Notes: generated from the sequence alone by a model not told the origin. DNA of 64,000 nt from Ypsolopha sequella (GCA_934047225.1 OW203985.1:8325501-8389500); one strand, 5' to 3'. Shown: positions 43,825 through 54,274, counted from the stretch's first letter. Program-made: numbers and translations.

Positions 43825-44935
43825 AGAGGTAGATTTAGGAGATCCAAGTTCGGATCCCCCTGCCGTTTCAATGCAACTATATTTTTTCGTGATAGTATTG
43901 TTGTACTTTCAATTTGCTGAACAGTAAAGAAAAACAAAATGAGAAAAACTTGCATGGCCTAAAAATCATGTGCCCAAAGGATGGAGTTAAAGCTCACGGT
44001 CGATTGGGACGTAATGATCCTCAGTACAAATAAAAATTAAAGTAACATTCCATAATATCTCTGACGATATATGTCGTGTCGTAACATTTAGGAAAACGAA
44101 GCGTGTCACATTTTACAATGAAAACGGTTGACAGCGGTTTGAATTTTAGAAGGAATTGTAAAACTTAAGACATAAGGTATAAGAGTGAAAGTTGTAATAA
44201 TCAATATCTATGAAGGAAGAGCATTGCTCTCCCTTTTGGCACGCGAAGTACATACACTCGCGTCATCAATTTAGATCTATATTCTGTGGTCGTGACCGCG
44301 TGACGATATGCTTTTTATTTTAATACCAATATTATTATGATATTGAAGCGCAGAAGATCTATCAATCTGGATCTGAGTAAAGAGACAGCGAGAATCAGCC
44401 CAACATTCTCGCTTTTAATCTTCAAGAACAGAAAGTACACACGTTATTACACGGACCACATATTTCGTAATTTTCTTTCTCATTTCCATAATAAATCTTT
44501 ACAAGGCCGCGGCTTGCCTGGGGCAGTAAGCACACGCTGTAAATTTAACCCTTTCTCAAAAAAAAGGCTTTTTGTTCGTTACAGACCCGAGTGTGTGCAC
44601 AAAAAAGTTTTGTGCTAATGTCCCAGCAAAAAAGTTAATGTCCCCGAGGGCATAATTCTGGGTCTTTTACTTTTATTCTGAATTGTCTAAAGAAGATATC
44701 TGTGTGCACGGCTTTACAAGATTCAAACAACAACTGATAAAACTAAATAATAATATATAACTCTTATTTGTAAAAATAATAGATTTGGTTGTATTATTAT
44801 TTAAATTTTTCAAAAATAGAGGATAAAGATATAAGTGATATATAAATACTTAAACAAACTAAACTGTTAAAAATAAATACGTATTACAAACTAAACTAAA
44901 AATACCTACTACAAAAACAAAATTAACTTACAAAT
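43825..44935. other. Unassigned DNA
   Basis: No gene or repeat was recognised with confidence. Confidence 0.4.
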
Positions 44936-44939
44936 AAAA

Positions 44940-45000
44940 ACCGGCGCAAAGGTCCCCATTACGCTGGCTGCGTTCCCGCGTTGGATGGCTAGGGAAATGT
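44940..45000. repeat. Penelope-like 5' block, second copy
   Basis: It resembles 13245-13305 (GGCTGCGTTCCCGCGTTGGA here; GGCTGGCGGCGTTGCCACG there). No RT frame is attached, so it is a decayed or solo terminus. Confidence 0.4.
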
Positions 45001-45484
45001 AACTCTTCTTTTAAATATAACATTAATGGAAATTTAAAACAATAAAAAATGCAATGCACTATAAAAAAATAAAACAGCTATAAATAAATATTACGCCCTT
45101 CAAAAATAATACTTTCCACTACAAAATTAATATCTCTACTGGGTTCTCATAAACAAAAGAACCATGAAGGTTATGTATGGCGGTCGCACCACTACGTTCA
45201 GCGACTCACCATACCTAACCTTCTAACCTATGACTTACCGGCTCTCTTCTGCACTGGTTTAGTATGAAAAGCTTGTAGTGGAAACCATTATTTTCAAGGT
45301 TCATTTGTACTGAAAGTAATAAGTGCCAAATATTAATTTTCAAGCTAAGTGGGAACCGTTATTTTTATAGTTTGAATATTATAAAATTGTATATATCCTT
45401 TTTGAATTCAAAATTAGTAGCAATCAGTATTTACTTGTTTGAATAAATTTATTTGTATATTTATTTATTACGTATTTTTATTTG

Positions 45485-45630
45485 TAACGAAATAGATAAC
45501 ACAGCTAAGACTCACTATTATTTATGCGAGAAAAACTCACCTGATGAAGGTCACTCTTAAGTTGACCGAAACGTCGAGTTTTTCTCGCATAAATAATAGT
45601 GAGTCTTAGCTGTTGGTATCTATTTCATTA
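45485..45630. repeat. Large inverted repeat flanking a ribozyme core
   Basis: The arms (about 45485-45538 and 45576-45630) pair over more than 50 bases: GCTAAGACTCACTATTATTT, GCGAGAAAAACTC and their complements, continuing outward to GAAATAGATA/TATCTATTTC with a few mismatches. The 37-base centre is a hammerhead core. Confidence 0.85.
45527..45590 (+). ncRNA. Hammerhead ribozyme, type I-like, minimal stem III
   Basis: The order is stem I 5' strand CGAGAAAAACTC, then CTGATGA at 45541-45547, stem II (GGTCA/TGACC with a 9-base loop), GAAAC at 45568-45572, GTC at 45573-45575, and the stem I 3' strand GAGTTTTTCTCG. All conserved core boxes are present, and the predicted cleavage site is after 45575. 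Stem III is only ACGT, self-complementary, as described for Penelope-like and retrozyme ribozymes that work better as dimers. One extra A sits between the core and stem II. Activity is inferred. Confidence 0.7.
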
Positions 45631-45889
45631 TGATGGACACTCACCCTATATTTAGTGATATATTTGTATTTGTGTTTAAAATCGTAGTTTGTTAAATACG
45701 TAATTCCAATTCCAAAAAAATGGGTTTTTTTCGATTCCATTTACTCCACTATCACGTCATCTACGTATTTCATTTTTGGGTAAATGTTTATTGAGTATTT
45801 GATTAAGATTCTCACTGAAAGAAAACGCGATTGGATGAAATTTTCTCAATAGAATTAAATTCCGAAAAGACCTCTAAATTGTTTTATTT

Positions 45890-46120
45890 TTTCCTGTAAT
45901 TCTGAAATCCTAAAATTTCAAAAATATTTTGAAGGAGACTTTAGTAAATTCATGAAATTAATTGTGAAATTGCATTCAAAATGTGGATATTATGTATTTG
46001 TAAAGTCTCCTTCAAAATCTTTTTGACAAAATAGCTTAGTACATTTTATATTAATAAAAAACCGACTTTTTGCTACTTTTCCACGAATCCGTCTATAGCA
46101 AAATTAATGTTTATATAAAC
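45890..46120. repeat. Short inverted repeat and shared coding-like tail
   Basis: ATTTTGAAGGAGACTTTA (about 45927) is inverted at about 46002-46020. Next to it, 46055-46112 repeats text also at 63352-63408 (ACCGACTTTTTGCTACTTTT and CCACGAATCCGTC). Confidence 0.5.
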
Positions 46121-46617
46121 TCATAAATGTAGTAGAAGTTACACTCAACGATATTTAAAAAGCCATTCAACAATTGTCCGTGACAGTTTCAACCAAATTT
46201 ATAAAAAAAGTTTTTGCATAAAAGTAATCTTTTACTTTGACCGGTTGGTACATAAATTATTATTTACGTCCAGTTAGCTGGTCCATAAATGTCGTCAGCC
46301 ATAGTTAACGGCACAGCGGGGACTCGTATGTAACACGGTGGATGCAAAATGTGCAATATCAAAAATTCAGACCAATTTATCGATAATTTCCTGTGAGACC
46401 GCACGCCGCGCCGCTGACGTCATTTCCTCCTTTAGTTTTTTTTATTATTTTTTTCCGCAAGAGTCAAATCTATCTCAATATGCAAATATTAATAGAAACA
46501 GTATTAAACATTATTTTTAATTAAGCAAAGCAGAGTGTTGTTGTGGTGGTTTCTTCATGCAACAAAATAACCTAAAACCACAAAATAAAATGGTACCTTA
46601 ATTTTCGCATCATGTAA
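46121..46617. other. Unassigned DNA
   Basis: No feature was recognised. Confidence 0.35.
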
Positions 46618-46625
46618 CTGTTTGC

Positions 46626-46983
46626 CATCCATCCATCAGCCTAGTTCGTCCACTGCTGGACATAAGCCTTTCCAGGACTTTGCCACTCCCGGCGGTCATC
46701 CTGGAAGAATTGCCCATACTCACACAAGCTGGGAAGGTGGGTTGGTGAGCGCGGTGCCGAACCCTCGTACCAGTGACGCCACTGCCCGTCACCAGTCTGT
46801 TCCACAAAAACCCGGCTATTAAGGGTGGATATACCGCCATCCATTAGTCCCAGGCATGGTGGGCCTCCTGGTTTTTTGCCTGTGAGCTGTCCTCTTACTC
46901 TCCCCCGAATTAATTCGAGGGGGTCTCCAAGTAAGATGGTGGTACCTCCACATTCGAGCCCGGCATCAGCTCTACCACCTACC
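46626..46983 (-). mobile_element. SINE-like retroposon, copy 1
   Basis: ACTGTTTGC is repeated exactly on both sides (46617-46625 and 46984-46992). Read on the minus strand it has a tRNA-like head (GTGGTAGAGCTGATG, then GGGCTCGAATG) and ends in a short GATG tandem tail, which fits a retroposed SINE. Orientation is inferred from these. It is non-coding; the long antisense frames are incidental. Confidence 0.6.
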
Positions 46984-47044
46984 ACTGTTTGCTATCACAT
47001 AAATATTAGAGGCCATGTGAAATAAGGCATACTTATGTCCAATT

Positions 47045-47490
47045 CGCTAAGATTAAATTATGTTAATGTGTATTAATTCGAAAACCATTTCGAAGTTTTG
47101 GTTTAATTAAGCCGTATTTTAAAACTTGAGGTCTAAAAAAATTCATGATGATGAATATTTTTACGAAATAGCTGCAACTTCCATTTGCCTTCGTGTGACG
47201 TGACTTGAGAAATGGCTGTTTAGAATGTGTCCTTTGCTATAAAGATACATTTATAATAATTTTCTTCCGACTAATTTGACAGCTGTATGAGTAGTCAGAA
47301 GAGACAGACCACTTTTTTATAAGCAATCAGACATCACAATCAGTATAATTCAGTACAATTCTTTAAAAAAACAGAAAAAAAAATAATGGTTCATTTATGT
47401 ACTATAATAATGAAAACCATGTCCTAAAATGACGTATATTCACTGAAAAAAAATATATAAAAATATCTTTTAAAAATAAGCTATGGGAAT
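47045..47490 (+). repeat. Dispersed repeat family A, copy 3
   Basis: The copy runs from TTAATTCGAAAACCATTTCG to AAGCTATGGGAATTAATTA, colinear with 14345-14735 and 3345-3785. Confidence 0.65.
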
Positions 47491-47657
47491 TAATTATTAA
47501 ATTAGCTAGGATTGTACGAGTAAGCACCAATATTTTTATTTCTTTACCTACGAAACTACTCTACAATTGTTTTTAGGCCCATATAGGTCAATTAAGATCG
47601 GTGGCCCTTGTAAGTTACTTGGTATTTGTTCTTAATTGTTTCTAGTTACAGAGAAGA

Positions 47658-48714
47658 CATATTTGTGATCTGGCCGTATGATATAGACTCCTTCAACAGC
47701 TTTCTAAACAGACTCAATCAATTCAGTCCACTTAAATTCACCCACGAAATCTCCAGCAACAAAATCACATTTTTAGACGTTGATATAACACTAGGAAACA
47801 ACAACCACATAACGACATCAGTACACTTCAAACCCACAAACAAACTCCAGTACCTTCATTTCAACAGCTGTCATCCACCACACATTAAAGCATCTATTCC
47901 ATATTCACTATCACTCCGTGGCCGTCGGATATGCAACAACCCAAACACACTTGAAACATACCACAACACAATACATACAGGCCTTCTAAATCGCAACTAT
48001 CCTAACAACTTCCTTATTAAACATATCCACAACCGACCGAGATACCATAACAATAGAAATACACAAAAGACCGACACACAACCACGCCTCATCACCACAT
48101 ACTTTCATGGAAGCCATAAACTTAAAAAACTCATCAAAGACTTTCAACCCATCCTGACACAAAACAATGACACAAAAGACCTTTTACCTCACAACATTCA
48201 AATAAGCTATAAACAAAATCCCAACATTAAATCCATTCTCACCAAGACAAAGACACAACAATCCATTCAAAACACAACCACATCACCTGGCACAGCACCA
48301 TGCCGACGGCCACGCTGCAAAACGTGCGCAATAATCAACACTAACACTAACATCAATACTCACCACACATCCAATACCTATCACGCCCAACCCAATAGCT
48401 CTTGCAAAACATCAAACTGCATCTACCTTCTGGAATGCAAACACTGTCCTGCTTTTTACATCGGGGAAACAAAAAACAATCTTCACATCAGACTCAACCA
48501 ACACAGACATACATCGGACTCCATTACAAACAACACACTACCCATCCCAACGCACACACGATTTCACAACAAGACATTCAATAACTGCTTCACCGCACGA
48601 ATCATTAAATCTTTCTCACCACCACTCACAGACATCCAACTCAGAACATGGGAGGAGTCGTATATTTGGTCGCTTGGTGCCCATTACGGTCCGGGTCTTA
48701 ACAGACAAAGATAA
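47658..48714 (+). CDS. Penelope-like protein fragment with GIY-YIG nuclease, 5'-truncated
   Basis: The element-derived frame starts at IFVIWP, immediately after where the RT YxDD box would be, and runs about 352 codons to TAA. It keeps KITFLDVDI, a basic linker with a cysteine-rich block (CRRPRCKTC, SSCKTSNC), then NCIYLLECKHC, PAFYIGETKNN, HIRLNQHR and WEESYIWSLG. These are the GIY-YIG motifs including the conserved Tyr, Arg and Glu. The cysteine-rich linker marks a different branch from the element at 10705-13104. The preceding residues YRED come from flanking duplicated target DNA. The RT is lost, so it is non-autonomous. Confidence 0.8.
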
Positions 48715-48775
48715 ATGATCATCTACCCATCCCCACACTTATATTTAAAAACCTACCTACTCAATACACATATAC

Positions 48776-48806
<31 letters not shown>

Positions 48807-48892
48807 CTCTTTTGTCTTTTACTTCATTTGTCTGTCAATCATCTACTCCATTTTATGACATTTGTAACATATTATATTTATTTTAAATAATT

Positions 48893-48928
48893 CCACTGAG
48901 GCCGACATCAAAAGTCGAAATATATCTG
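48893..48928 (+). ncRNA. Degenerate hammerhead-like motif at Penelope-like 3' end
   Basis: CACTGAGGCCGAC, loop, GTC, GAAA and TATATC follow in hammerhead order, with a self-complementary ATAT stem III. The CUGANGA box lacks TGA, so it is probably inactive. The relative at 290-350 keeps a better core. Confidence 0.35.
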
Positions 48929-48987
48929 GATATTATGATAATGTGTTTTTTATAGATATATATAATTTAAACTAGTTACAGAGAAGA

Positions 48988-49431
48988 TTATTTTTGTAGT
49001 ACGACACAAAACCTAACGGCGCGATAAAACCAAAACTTAATAACAACGTTCTTTTACCTGCTTTACAAATAAATAAAAAATGGAAATGTTGATAATGAAA
49101 AATAAGATAATATCTCAAAATATTTGTACGGAAAAACACTGTACAAAAAAATATCGTTTGATCAAATACAAGTTGTTTTATCGGTAAACACATAAAGTTG
49201 AGTACTTAATTATGTTAAAATGTTCAAGTTTTGTAAGTTGGTACACCTGTAAACATACAAACATACCAACTTTAGGGTATTTACTTAATAAGTTGGAGGG
49301 CGAGGGCTTATTTGAATATCGTGTTTAAGTTTCTACAGTACAAACAACTACGTTAACTCTGTTTCTTAATGCCCTTAGGTTCAATACAAATATTAGTACC
49401 AACTTGTAAATAATTACAAATACTAAATATA
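48988..49431. other. Unassigned DNA
   Basis: Nothing was recognised. Confidence 0.35.
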
Positions 49432-49693
49432 CAAGGTGACTTTTTGATCATCGTCCAAATTCATACTGGAGGCTTGATAAGTGATCAGTATCTTGGATCA
49501 GTAACAATTTTTGTGAAATTTGTAAAATTAAATTTCGGCTTCCCATAGAAATTCAGTTCCAGTCCCGAGTGAATCACTATGGGGAGTCGAAATTTCATTT
49601 TACGAATTTCACCAAAATTATTATTGATCCAAGAAACTGATCACTTACCAAGCCACCAGTATGAATTTGGACGATGATCAAAAAGTCACCTTG
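49432..49693. mobile_element. Fully palindromic MITE with TA flanks
   Basis: The 262 bases form one hairpin with arms of about 120 bases at roughly 90% identity, starting CAAGGTGACTTTTTGATCAT and ending in its inverse. TA lies on both sides. An older copy is at 24555-24812. The end sequence CAAGGTGA is shared with the 51108 and 600-bp repeat families. Confidence 0.8.
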
Positions 49694-49878
49694 TATATGT
49701 ATACCTGCATGTTAATCATACAAAAAGTGGGCCGAAATATACATCGAAAATACCGTAATTGTATTTTTTCTTGTGTCTAGAAGTATCAAGTTGTATGTTA
49801 TTCACTAACTTGCTTTTGAAATCTGAGGTTTGCTTATTTATAAAAAAAAATTGTGAAAGAAATTACTGTTTTTTATGT

Positions 49879-50231
49879 CCATCTATTCATAGCCTAGTTC
49901 GTCCACTGCTTGACAGCCTTTCCAGGACTTTGCCACTCCCGGCGGTCATCCTGGAAGAATTGCCCATAATCACACACGCTGGGCAGGCGGGTTGGTAAGC
50001 GCAATGCTGGAACCCTCGCACCAGTGACGCCGCTGCCCGTCACCAGTCTGTTCCATATGTGGCCCGGCTATTAGGGATGGATATACCGCCATCCATCGGT
50101 CCCAGGCATGGTGGGCCTCCTGGTTTTTTGCCTGTGAGCTGCTCTTACTCTCCCCCGAATAACTTCGAGGGGGTCTCCAAGTAAGATGGTGGTACCTCCA
50201 CAGTCGAGCCCAGCATCAGCTCTACCACCTG
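49879..50231 (-). mobile_element. SINE-like retroposon, copy 2
   Basis: CTGTTTTTTATGT is duplicated exactly at 49866-49878 and 50232-50244 (13 bp). The body is about 90% like 46626-46983. Target duplications of different length in the two copies fit target-primed retroposition rather than a DNA transposon. Confidence 0.65.
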
Positions 50232-50404
50232 CTGTTTTTTATGTTTATTTTTTATTTGTTAGCTGAGTCCGGGACGCGATCTGGACTAGGATCCATTTTT
50301 TTAGTATTGTGTTTCTAATAATGAGCATTTGGAGGGTTAAATTGGGAATAACAAGTAATTTTAATTAATGCTCTTATAGGTTTACGAATATTAATACCAG
50401 ATTC

Positions 50405-50810
50405 AAACTAGATAATAGTAGTTTATGCTACTAGGGCGAAAAGGAATAAATTACGAGGACGATTTAAAACACGAGCGTAGCGAGTGTTTTAAACGTAACC
50501 GAGTAATTTATTGCTTTTACGCCCGTGTATCATACTACGTTTTTCAATGCATAGTGTGAGGAAATGAAAACAAATATAATCTTGCGAACTTTCAATTATG
50601 ATTGGCTCAAAAGGATTGTATCCAGAGCCGTTAAACAGTGGAAAAAAAGTATAACATCTATGGTACACAGGAAAGGCTGCAGGTTAGCCAACCATTGCAA
50701 ACAAATTAAAAAAAAATAATAATAAAGCCCTAGGGCAAAATAATCGACTTTCTGTTCGGTTTTGATGCATAAAAAGTGGTCCTTTACGAGCACATGCATT
50801 GAAAAGACAG
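50405..50810 (+). repeat. Dispersed repeat family E with hairpin head
   Basis: About 50432-50535 is an imperfect palindrome (AAACACGAGCGTAGCGAGTG at its centre, AATAAATTAC near both ends). The rest is colinear with 4262-4610. Confidence 0.6.
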
Positions 50811-51107
50811 TTTACGTAAGTAAACCAAAGGTTCAATAAGTGTAAGAATATCCGAATGATGAAATTCCCATGTCTAGTTATTTGTCATGTAAGTATATAA
50901 AGAAATCGCAGCTTTGATCTAACATCAAAGGAAAACGTATGGAGCATGTCGAAATATAAGCGAAAAAGGTCAGGAAACAAGTCTTAGCGGTAGGCTGGCA
51001 AAGAGGGAGGAATATACTATGTAAAACATATATATGTAAAATTTATAAAAGGTTTTTGATAAATATATATTTGTCTCTTTTTTATAAGATACATTTATAA
51101 AAGGTGA

Positions 51108-51378
51108 AACTTAATGAACCGCCCGAATTCATACTGGAGACTAGGTTACTGATCAGGAATAATGTTAAATGACCTTTCAAGTGAAAGTCGAAAAGATATT
51201 TTTTTTGCTCCTGTACTGCCTAATACTAGGAATTGTTTTTGAACTAGTTCAGTTCATATAGGAACAAAACTTATTTTTTATGATTTCGAAAAAGAGGTTC
51301 ATTGAACCTTATTGCTAATTACTAAGCAAGTCTCCAGTATGAATTCGGGCGGTTGATTAAATTTCACCTTGTATTTTA
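51108..51378. mobile_element. Palindromic MITE (AGGTGAAA ends)
   Basis: The left end AGGTGAAACTTAATGAACCG, then CCCGAATTCATACTGGAGAC, is inverted at the right end as GTCTCCAGTATGAATTCGGG, then CGGTTGATTAAATTTCACCT. The pattern is shared with the 600-bp retroposon-like repeat and the 21092-21425 MITE. Confidence 0.65.
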
Positions 51379-51435
51379 TTTGATATATTTATTTATGTTT
51401 GTAGGTATATTGTATATGTGTGTATTTGTGTAATA

Positions 51436-52705
51436 TACGTAGGGCGGCTGACATGTAATCTCCTTGGTCAGAAATATATACAAAAATAATGCTGGCTGGT
51501 ATGGATTTATATTCGTTTGTTATTCTATTTTCAAAATGTATTACATTCATTTGTTTATTGCATCACGTTTATTTGTCTCCTACAATTGTTTCGAACATGT
51601 CGGTAGAAAAAGTGAAAATGGATAAAATCGAGCAGCGTGCGGTGATTAAGTTTTTGACTAAAGAAGGGAATACACCTTCGGAGATCAGACAGCGTATGTT
51701 ACGTGTGTTTGGCAGTTCGTGTTCTTCCGAATTTGTTATAAGGTTTTGATCAAGGCAGTTTAAATTAGGTCGTGAGAGCTTCGAAGATGATCCTCGTAGC
51801 GGAAGACCAGTTTCGGCCGTCACCGATGAAAATGTAGCCAGGGTGAAAAAAATTATATTAGAGGACCGACGAGTGAAGCAGTGGGAGATAGCTAGAGATG
51901 TGGGTGTCAGTAAAGAGCAAGTCAATGAAATAATTCACGAGCATTTGGACATGTCCAAGGTTAGTGCACGTTGGGTCCCTAGAATGTTGACTGCATTTGA
52001 CATGGAGAGGCGTGTCAAATGTTGCGAAGAGTTTTTGGACATGAGTCGAGGGAAAGAGGAAGAAATAATTTCTAGAATTGTAACATGTGATGAGACTTGG
52101 ATTCGACAATGGGACCCGGAAAGTAAGCAAGAGTCGTTACAGTGGAAATTTAAGGATGAGAAGCCGCCTCGGAAATTCAAGGTCTGTCCATCGGCCGGTA
52201 AACTTATGGCTACAATCTTTTGGGACACAGAAGAGATTTTGCTCATAGATTATTTACCGAAGAAAACTACAATGAATGCTGATTATTACTCAAACTTATT
52301 ATATCAACTAAGAGAGACAATAAAAGAAAAACGGCGAGGTAAACTAAGCAAAGGAATTCTGATTTTGCACGATAACGCACCAGTGCATACCGCACGCACA
52401 ACAAAGCTAGCAATTAAAGACAATGGCTTCGAAACCATTGACCACCCCCCTTATAGTCCAGATCTAGCCCCCTGTGACTATTTTCTGTTTAGACTTCCCA
52501 AGAAAGACCTCAGGGGACGAAGGTTTATGACCGATGACGAAATGAAGGCAGCGGTTTCTGACTATTTTGACGACAAACCGAAAATCTTTTTGTAACAAGT
52601 GCATTTTATTAGCAGGGGACTATATAGAAAAATAAAAATAAACTATCCAGTTACGTCTTTTCTTTCATAGTTAGGTAGATTACTTTTCATAATTTGCTAC
52701 TATTT
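51436..52705 (+). mobile_element. mariner transposon, second subfamily
   Basis: It encloses the transposase at 51597-52635. The ends share GTAATCT.CCT in inverted orientation (51454-51465 and about 52670-52685), but the terminal repeats are degraded and the TA flanks uncertain. The size, 1.27 kb, fits mariner. Confidence 0.6.
51597..52635 (+). pseudogene. mariner transposase (D,D34D), nearly intact
   Basis: From the ATG at 51597 the frame includes a first helix-turn-helix (IRQRMLRVFG), DPRSGRPVSAVTDENV, VGVSKEQVNEII, RWVPRMLTAF and the catalytic motifs TCDETW, HDNAP and APCDYFLF with 34 residues between the last two aspartates. Only two lesions are seen: an in-frame TGA at 51747-51749 and loss of about a dozen residues after KPKIF, after which NKCILLAGDYIEK ends at a TAA (52633). 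Its sequence differs clearly from the 25411 mariner, so it is a separate lineage. Confidence 0.8.
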
Positions 52706-53050
52706 TATTAGGTATATTTTATTTTCCATGTACACCGCCGCTTCAGCAATCCGTACAATTTCTTTCACCTGGTGGTCTGTTAGGGATCGTATTAAGCGAT
52801 AAGACCGCCTATTTGTACTTACCCTTTGTATTCGTATTTTAAAGTTCATTTTATTGTAAAATTTAAACATTTAATTGATTTTCAATTTTGTTTACTTTTG
52901 TAAAAATCCATGGGTGAATTTTTTGGGAAGATATGACTTAAATAAATACGTACGCTGCATTTATCTCCCGAAACCAAGCAGTTTTACAAGAATTACACAA
53001 AAAAAAAAACAAAGCCGCGGGTAAATTTCATTATTTAAGTTTTTGATAAT
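52706..53050. other. Possible LINE 3' tail and unassigned DNA
   Basis: GGGATCGTATTAAGCGATAA, then GACCGCCTATTTGTAC near 52790-52830, resembles the 3' end of insect LINEs. No frame is attached. Confidence 0.35.
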
Positions 53051-53053
53051 GGC

Positions 53054-53245
53054 ATCCTCTTTACTGTACTATTGTACTATTGTACAGTAAAGAGGATTCT
53101 GAAGTTTTTAATTTTAGTTTTAGTGCTGTCAAAACTTAAGTTTTTCCAAAGTAATTAAGCTTCTGTTCTAAACACTTATAAACTATTTTGCAATGAAGAA
53201 AATTTTCTTTTGACAGCACCAAAACTAAAATTAAAGCCGTCAGAA
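53054..53245. mobile_element. Hairpin plus small MITE
   Basis: 53054-53097 is a perfect hairpin (ATCCTCTTTACTGTAC and its inverse). Directly after it, 53099-53245 has inverted ends TTCTGA and AATTTTAGTTTTAGTGCTGT with CAAAA, mirrored at the right. The latter is a MITE-sized unit; no target duplication was seen. Confidence 0.55.
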
Positions 53246-53411
53246 TCGGCTAAACTGGCTACCTTAAATATTATAAAAATCATTAACAACAGGTTTTCTT
53301 GTTATGCTGGCAGTGCTTGTTAATGTTTTTCTTCGGACAGACTGAAGAACACACAGGCTTTGCTATTTAGGTAAGGGTTTTCGTTTATTGAGAGAACCCT
53401 GAAAAGTGTCT

Positions 53412-53690
53412 ATCCATCATCTATCAGCCAAGTTTATCCACTACTGGACATAAGCCTTTCCAGGTCCTCTAAAAAGGCCATTTTGTATAAATCACATTAT
53501 GATTCTGTTCTAATGCCGTCTCTTTTGCACGCGTGAAAAAACTCTGACTCCATCCTACTTTCAAATCATTTTCTGATTCACCTAAGTCGGCTTTTTAGAT
53601 CCCCAGGACTTTGCCACTCCCGGCGGTCATCCTGGAAGAATTGCCCATACTCACACACGCTGGGCAGGCGGGTTGGTGAGCGCGGTGAAA
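53412..53690 (-). mobile_element. SINE-like retroposon, copy 3, interrupted
   Basis: This matches the tail half of 46626-46983 but is split after CTTTCCAG by the 145-bp MITE at 53467-53601, then resumes with GACTTTGCCACTCCCGGCGG and stops near GAGCGCGGTG. Confidence 0.65.
53467..53601. mobile_element. 145-bp MITE (TAAAAAGGC ends), copy 3, nested
   Basis: It starts GTCCTCTAAAAAGGCC and ends GGCTTTTTAGATCCC, inverted relative to 24405-24552. CAG occurs on both sides. The uninterrupted SINE copies give the empty site, so a target duplication of about 3 bp is supported. Confidence 0.7.
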
Positions 53691-53699
53691 AATGCAGTT

Positions 53700-54270
53700 T
53701 TATTCAAATTTTTATCAACGGATAACCATATTCAACGGATGTAGATTTTAATGGAATAACATTAAACAAAATGTCGATTTATTGTTTACGATTTCTAGGG
53801 TGATTTTTCTTCGTAAAGGCACAATTAATAAACTTGAAAAAAATGCATCACTTTTTTTTATAACTAATAAAAATTTGAACGACAAAATATACTACTTACT
53901 TTTCACCATAAAAGCGGTTCGGGAAACTGTTGATCTACGGTAAAATGAGTTCTTAAAGTACCAGTCACGGAACAACAAATTTCCCTAAGCTTTTTATGCG
54001 TGGGTGAGATTCCTTATAATTCATAACAGTATTTCTTTGTATTCTATCTCAATAGAAAATACCAAATCTTATTTCCTGAATTTCCGTCGAACAGGAGGCA
54101 TGAGCACACGAAACAGTCTACACAAGATTAAATATAAATCATTTTTACGATATAAAATTAATCAAGGGAAGAGGGTCAGATTTTGATGCCATAGAAAAAG
54201 ATTAGTCGTCTTATTTGTACGCATTAGCGTACAAAGCAATTTCATTAGCATGAAATCGAATTAAAAAAAA
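53700..54270. other. Unassigned DNA
   Basis: No feature was recognised. Confidence 0.35.
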
Positions 54271-54274
54271 ATAG

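Larger units (their letters stand above)
47658..48971 (+). mobile_element. Penelope-like element, 5'-truncated, with 16-bp target duplication
   Basis: CTAGTTACAGAGAAGA occurs exactly at 47642-47657 and 48972-48987. The element between has the C-terminal coding part, a 29-base T run (48778-48806), and a terminus with CTGTCAATCA and the hammerhead-like motif at 48893-48928. This is the pattern of target-primed insertion with incomplete reverse transcription. Confidence 0.8.

Noticed and set aside
46641..46985. 114-codon minus-strand frame in the SINE-like element
   Set aside because: The other copies break the frame, and the element has SINE features and target duplications.
47626..47657. Degenerate RT active site YRED in the second Penelope-like fragment
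   Set aside because: These codons lie in the 16-bp target duplication, so they are flanking DNA, not part of the element.
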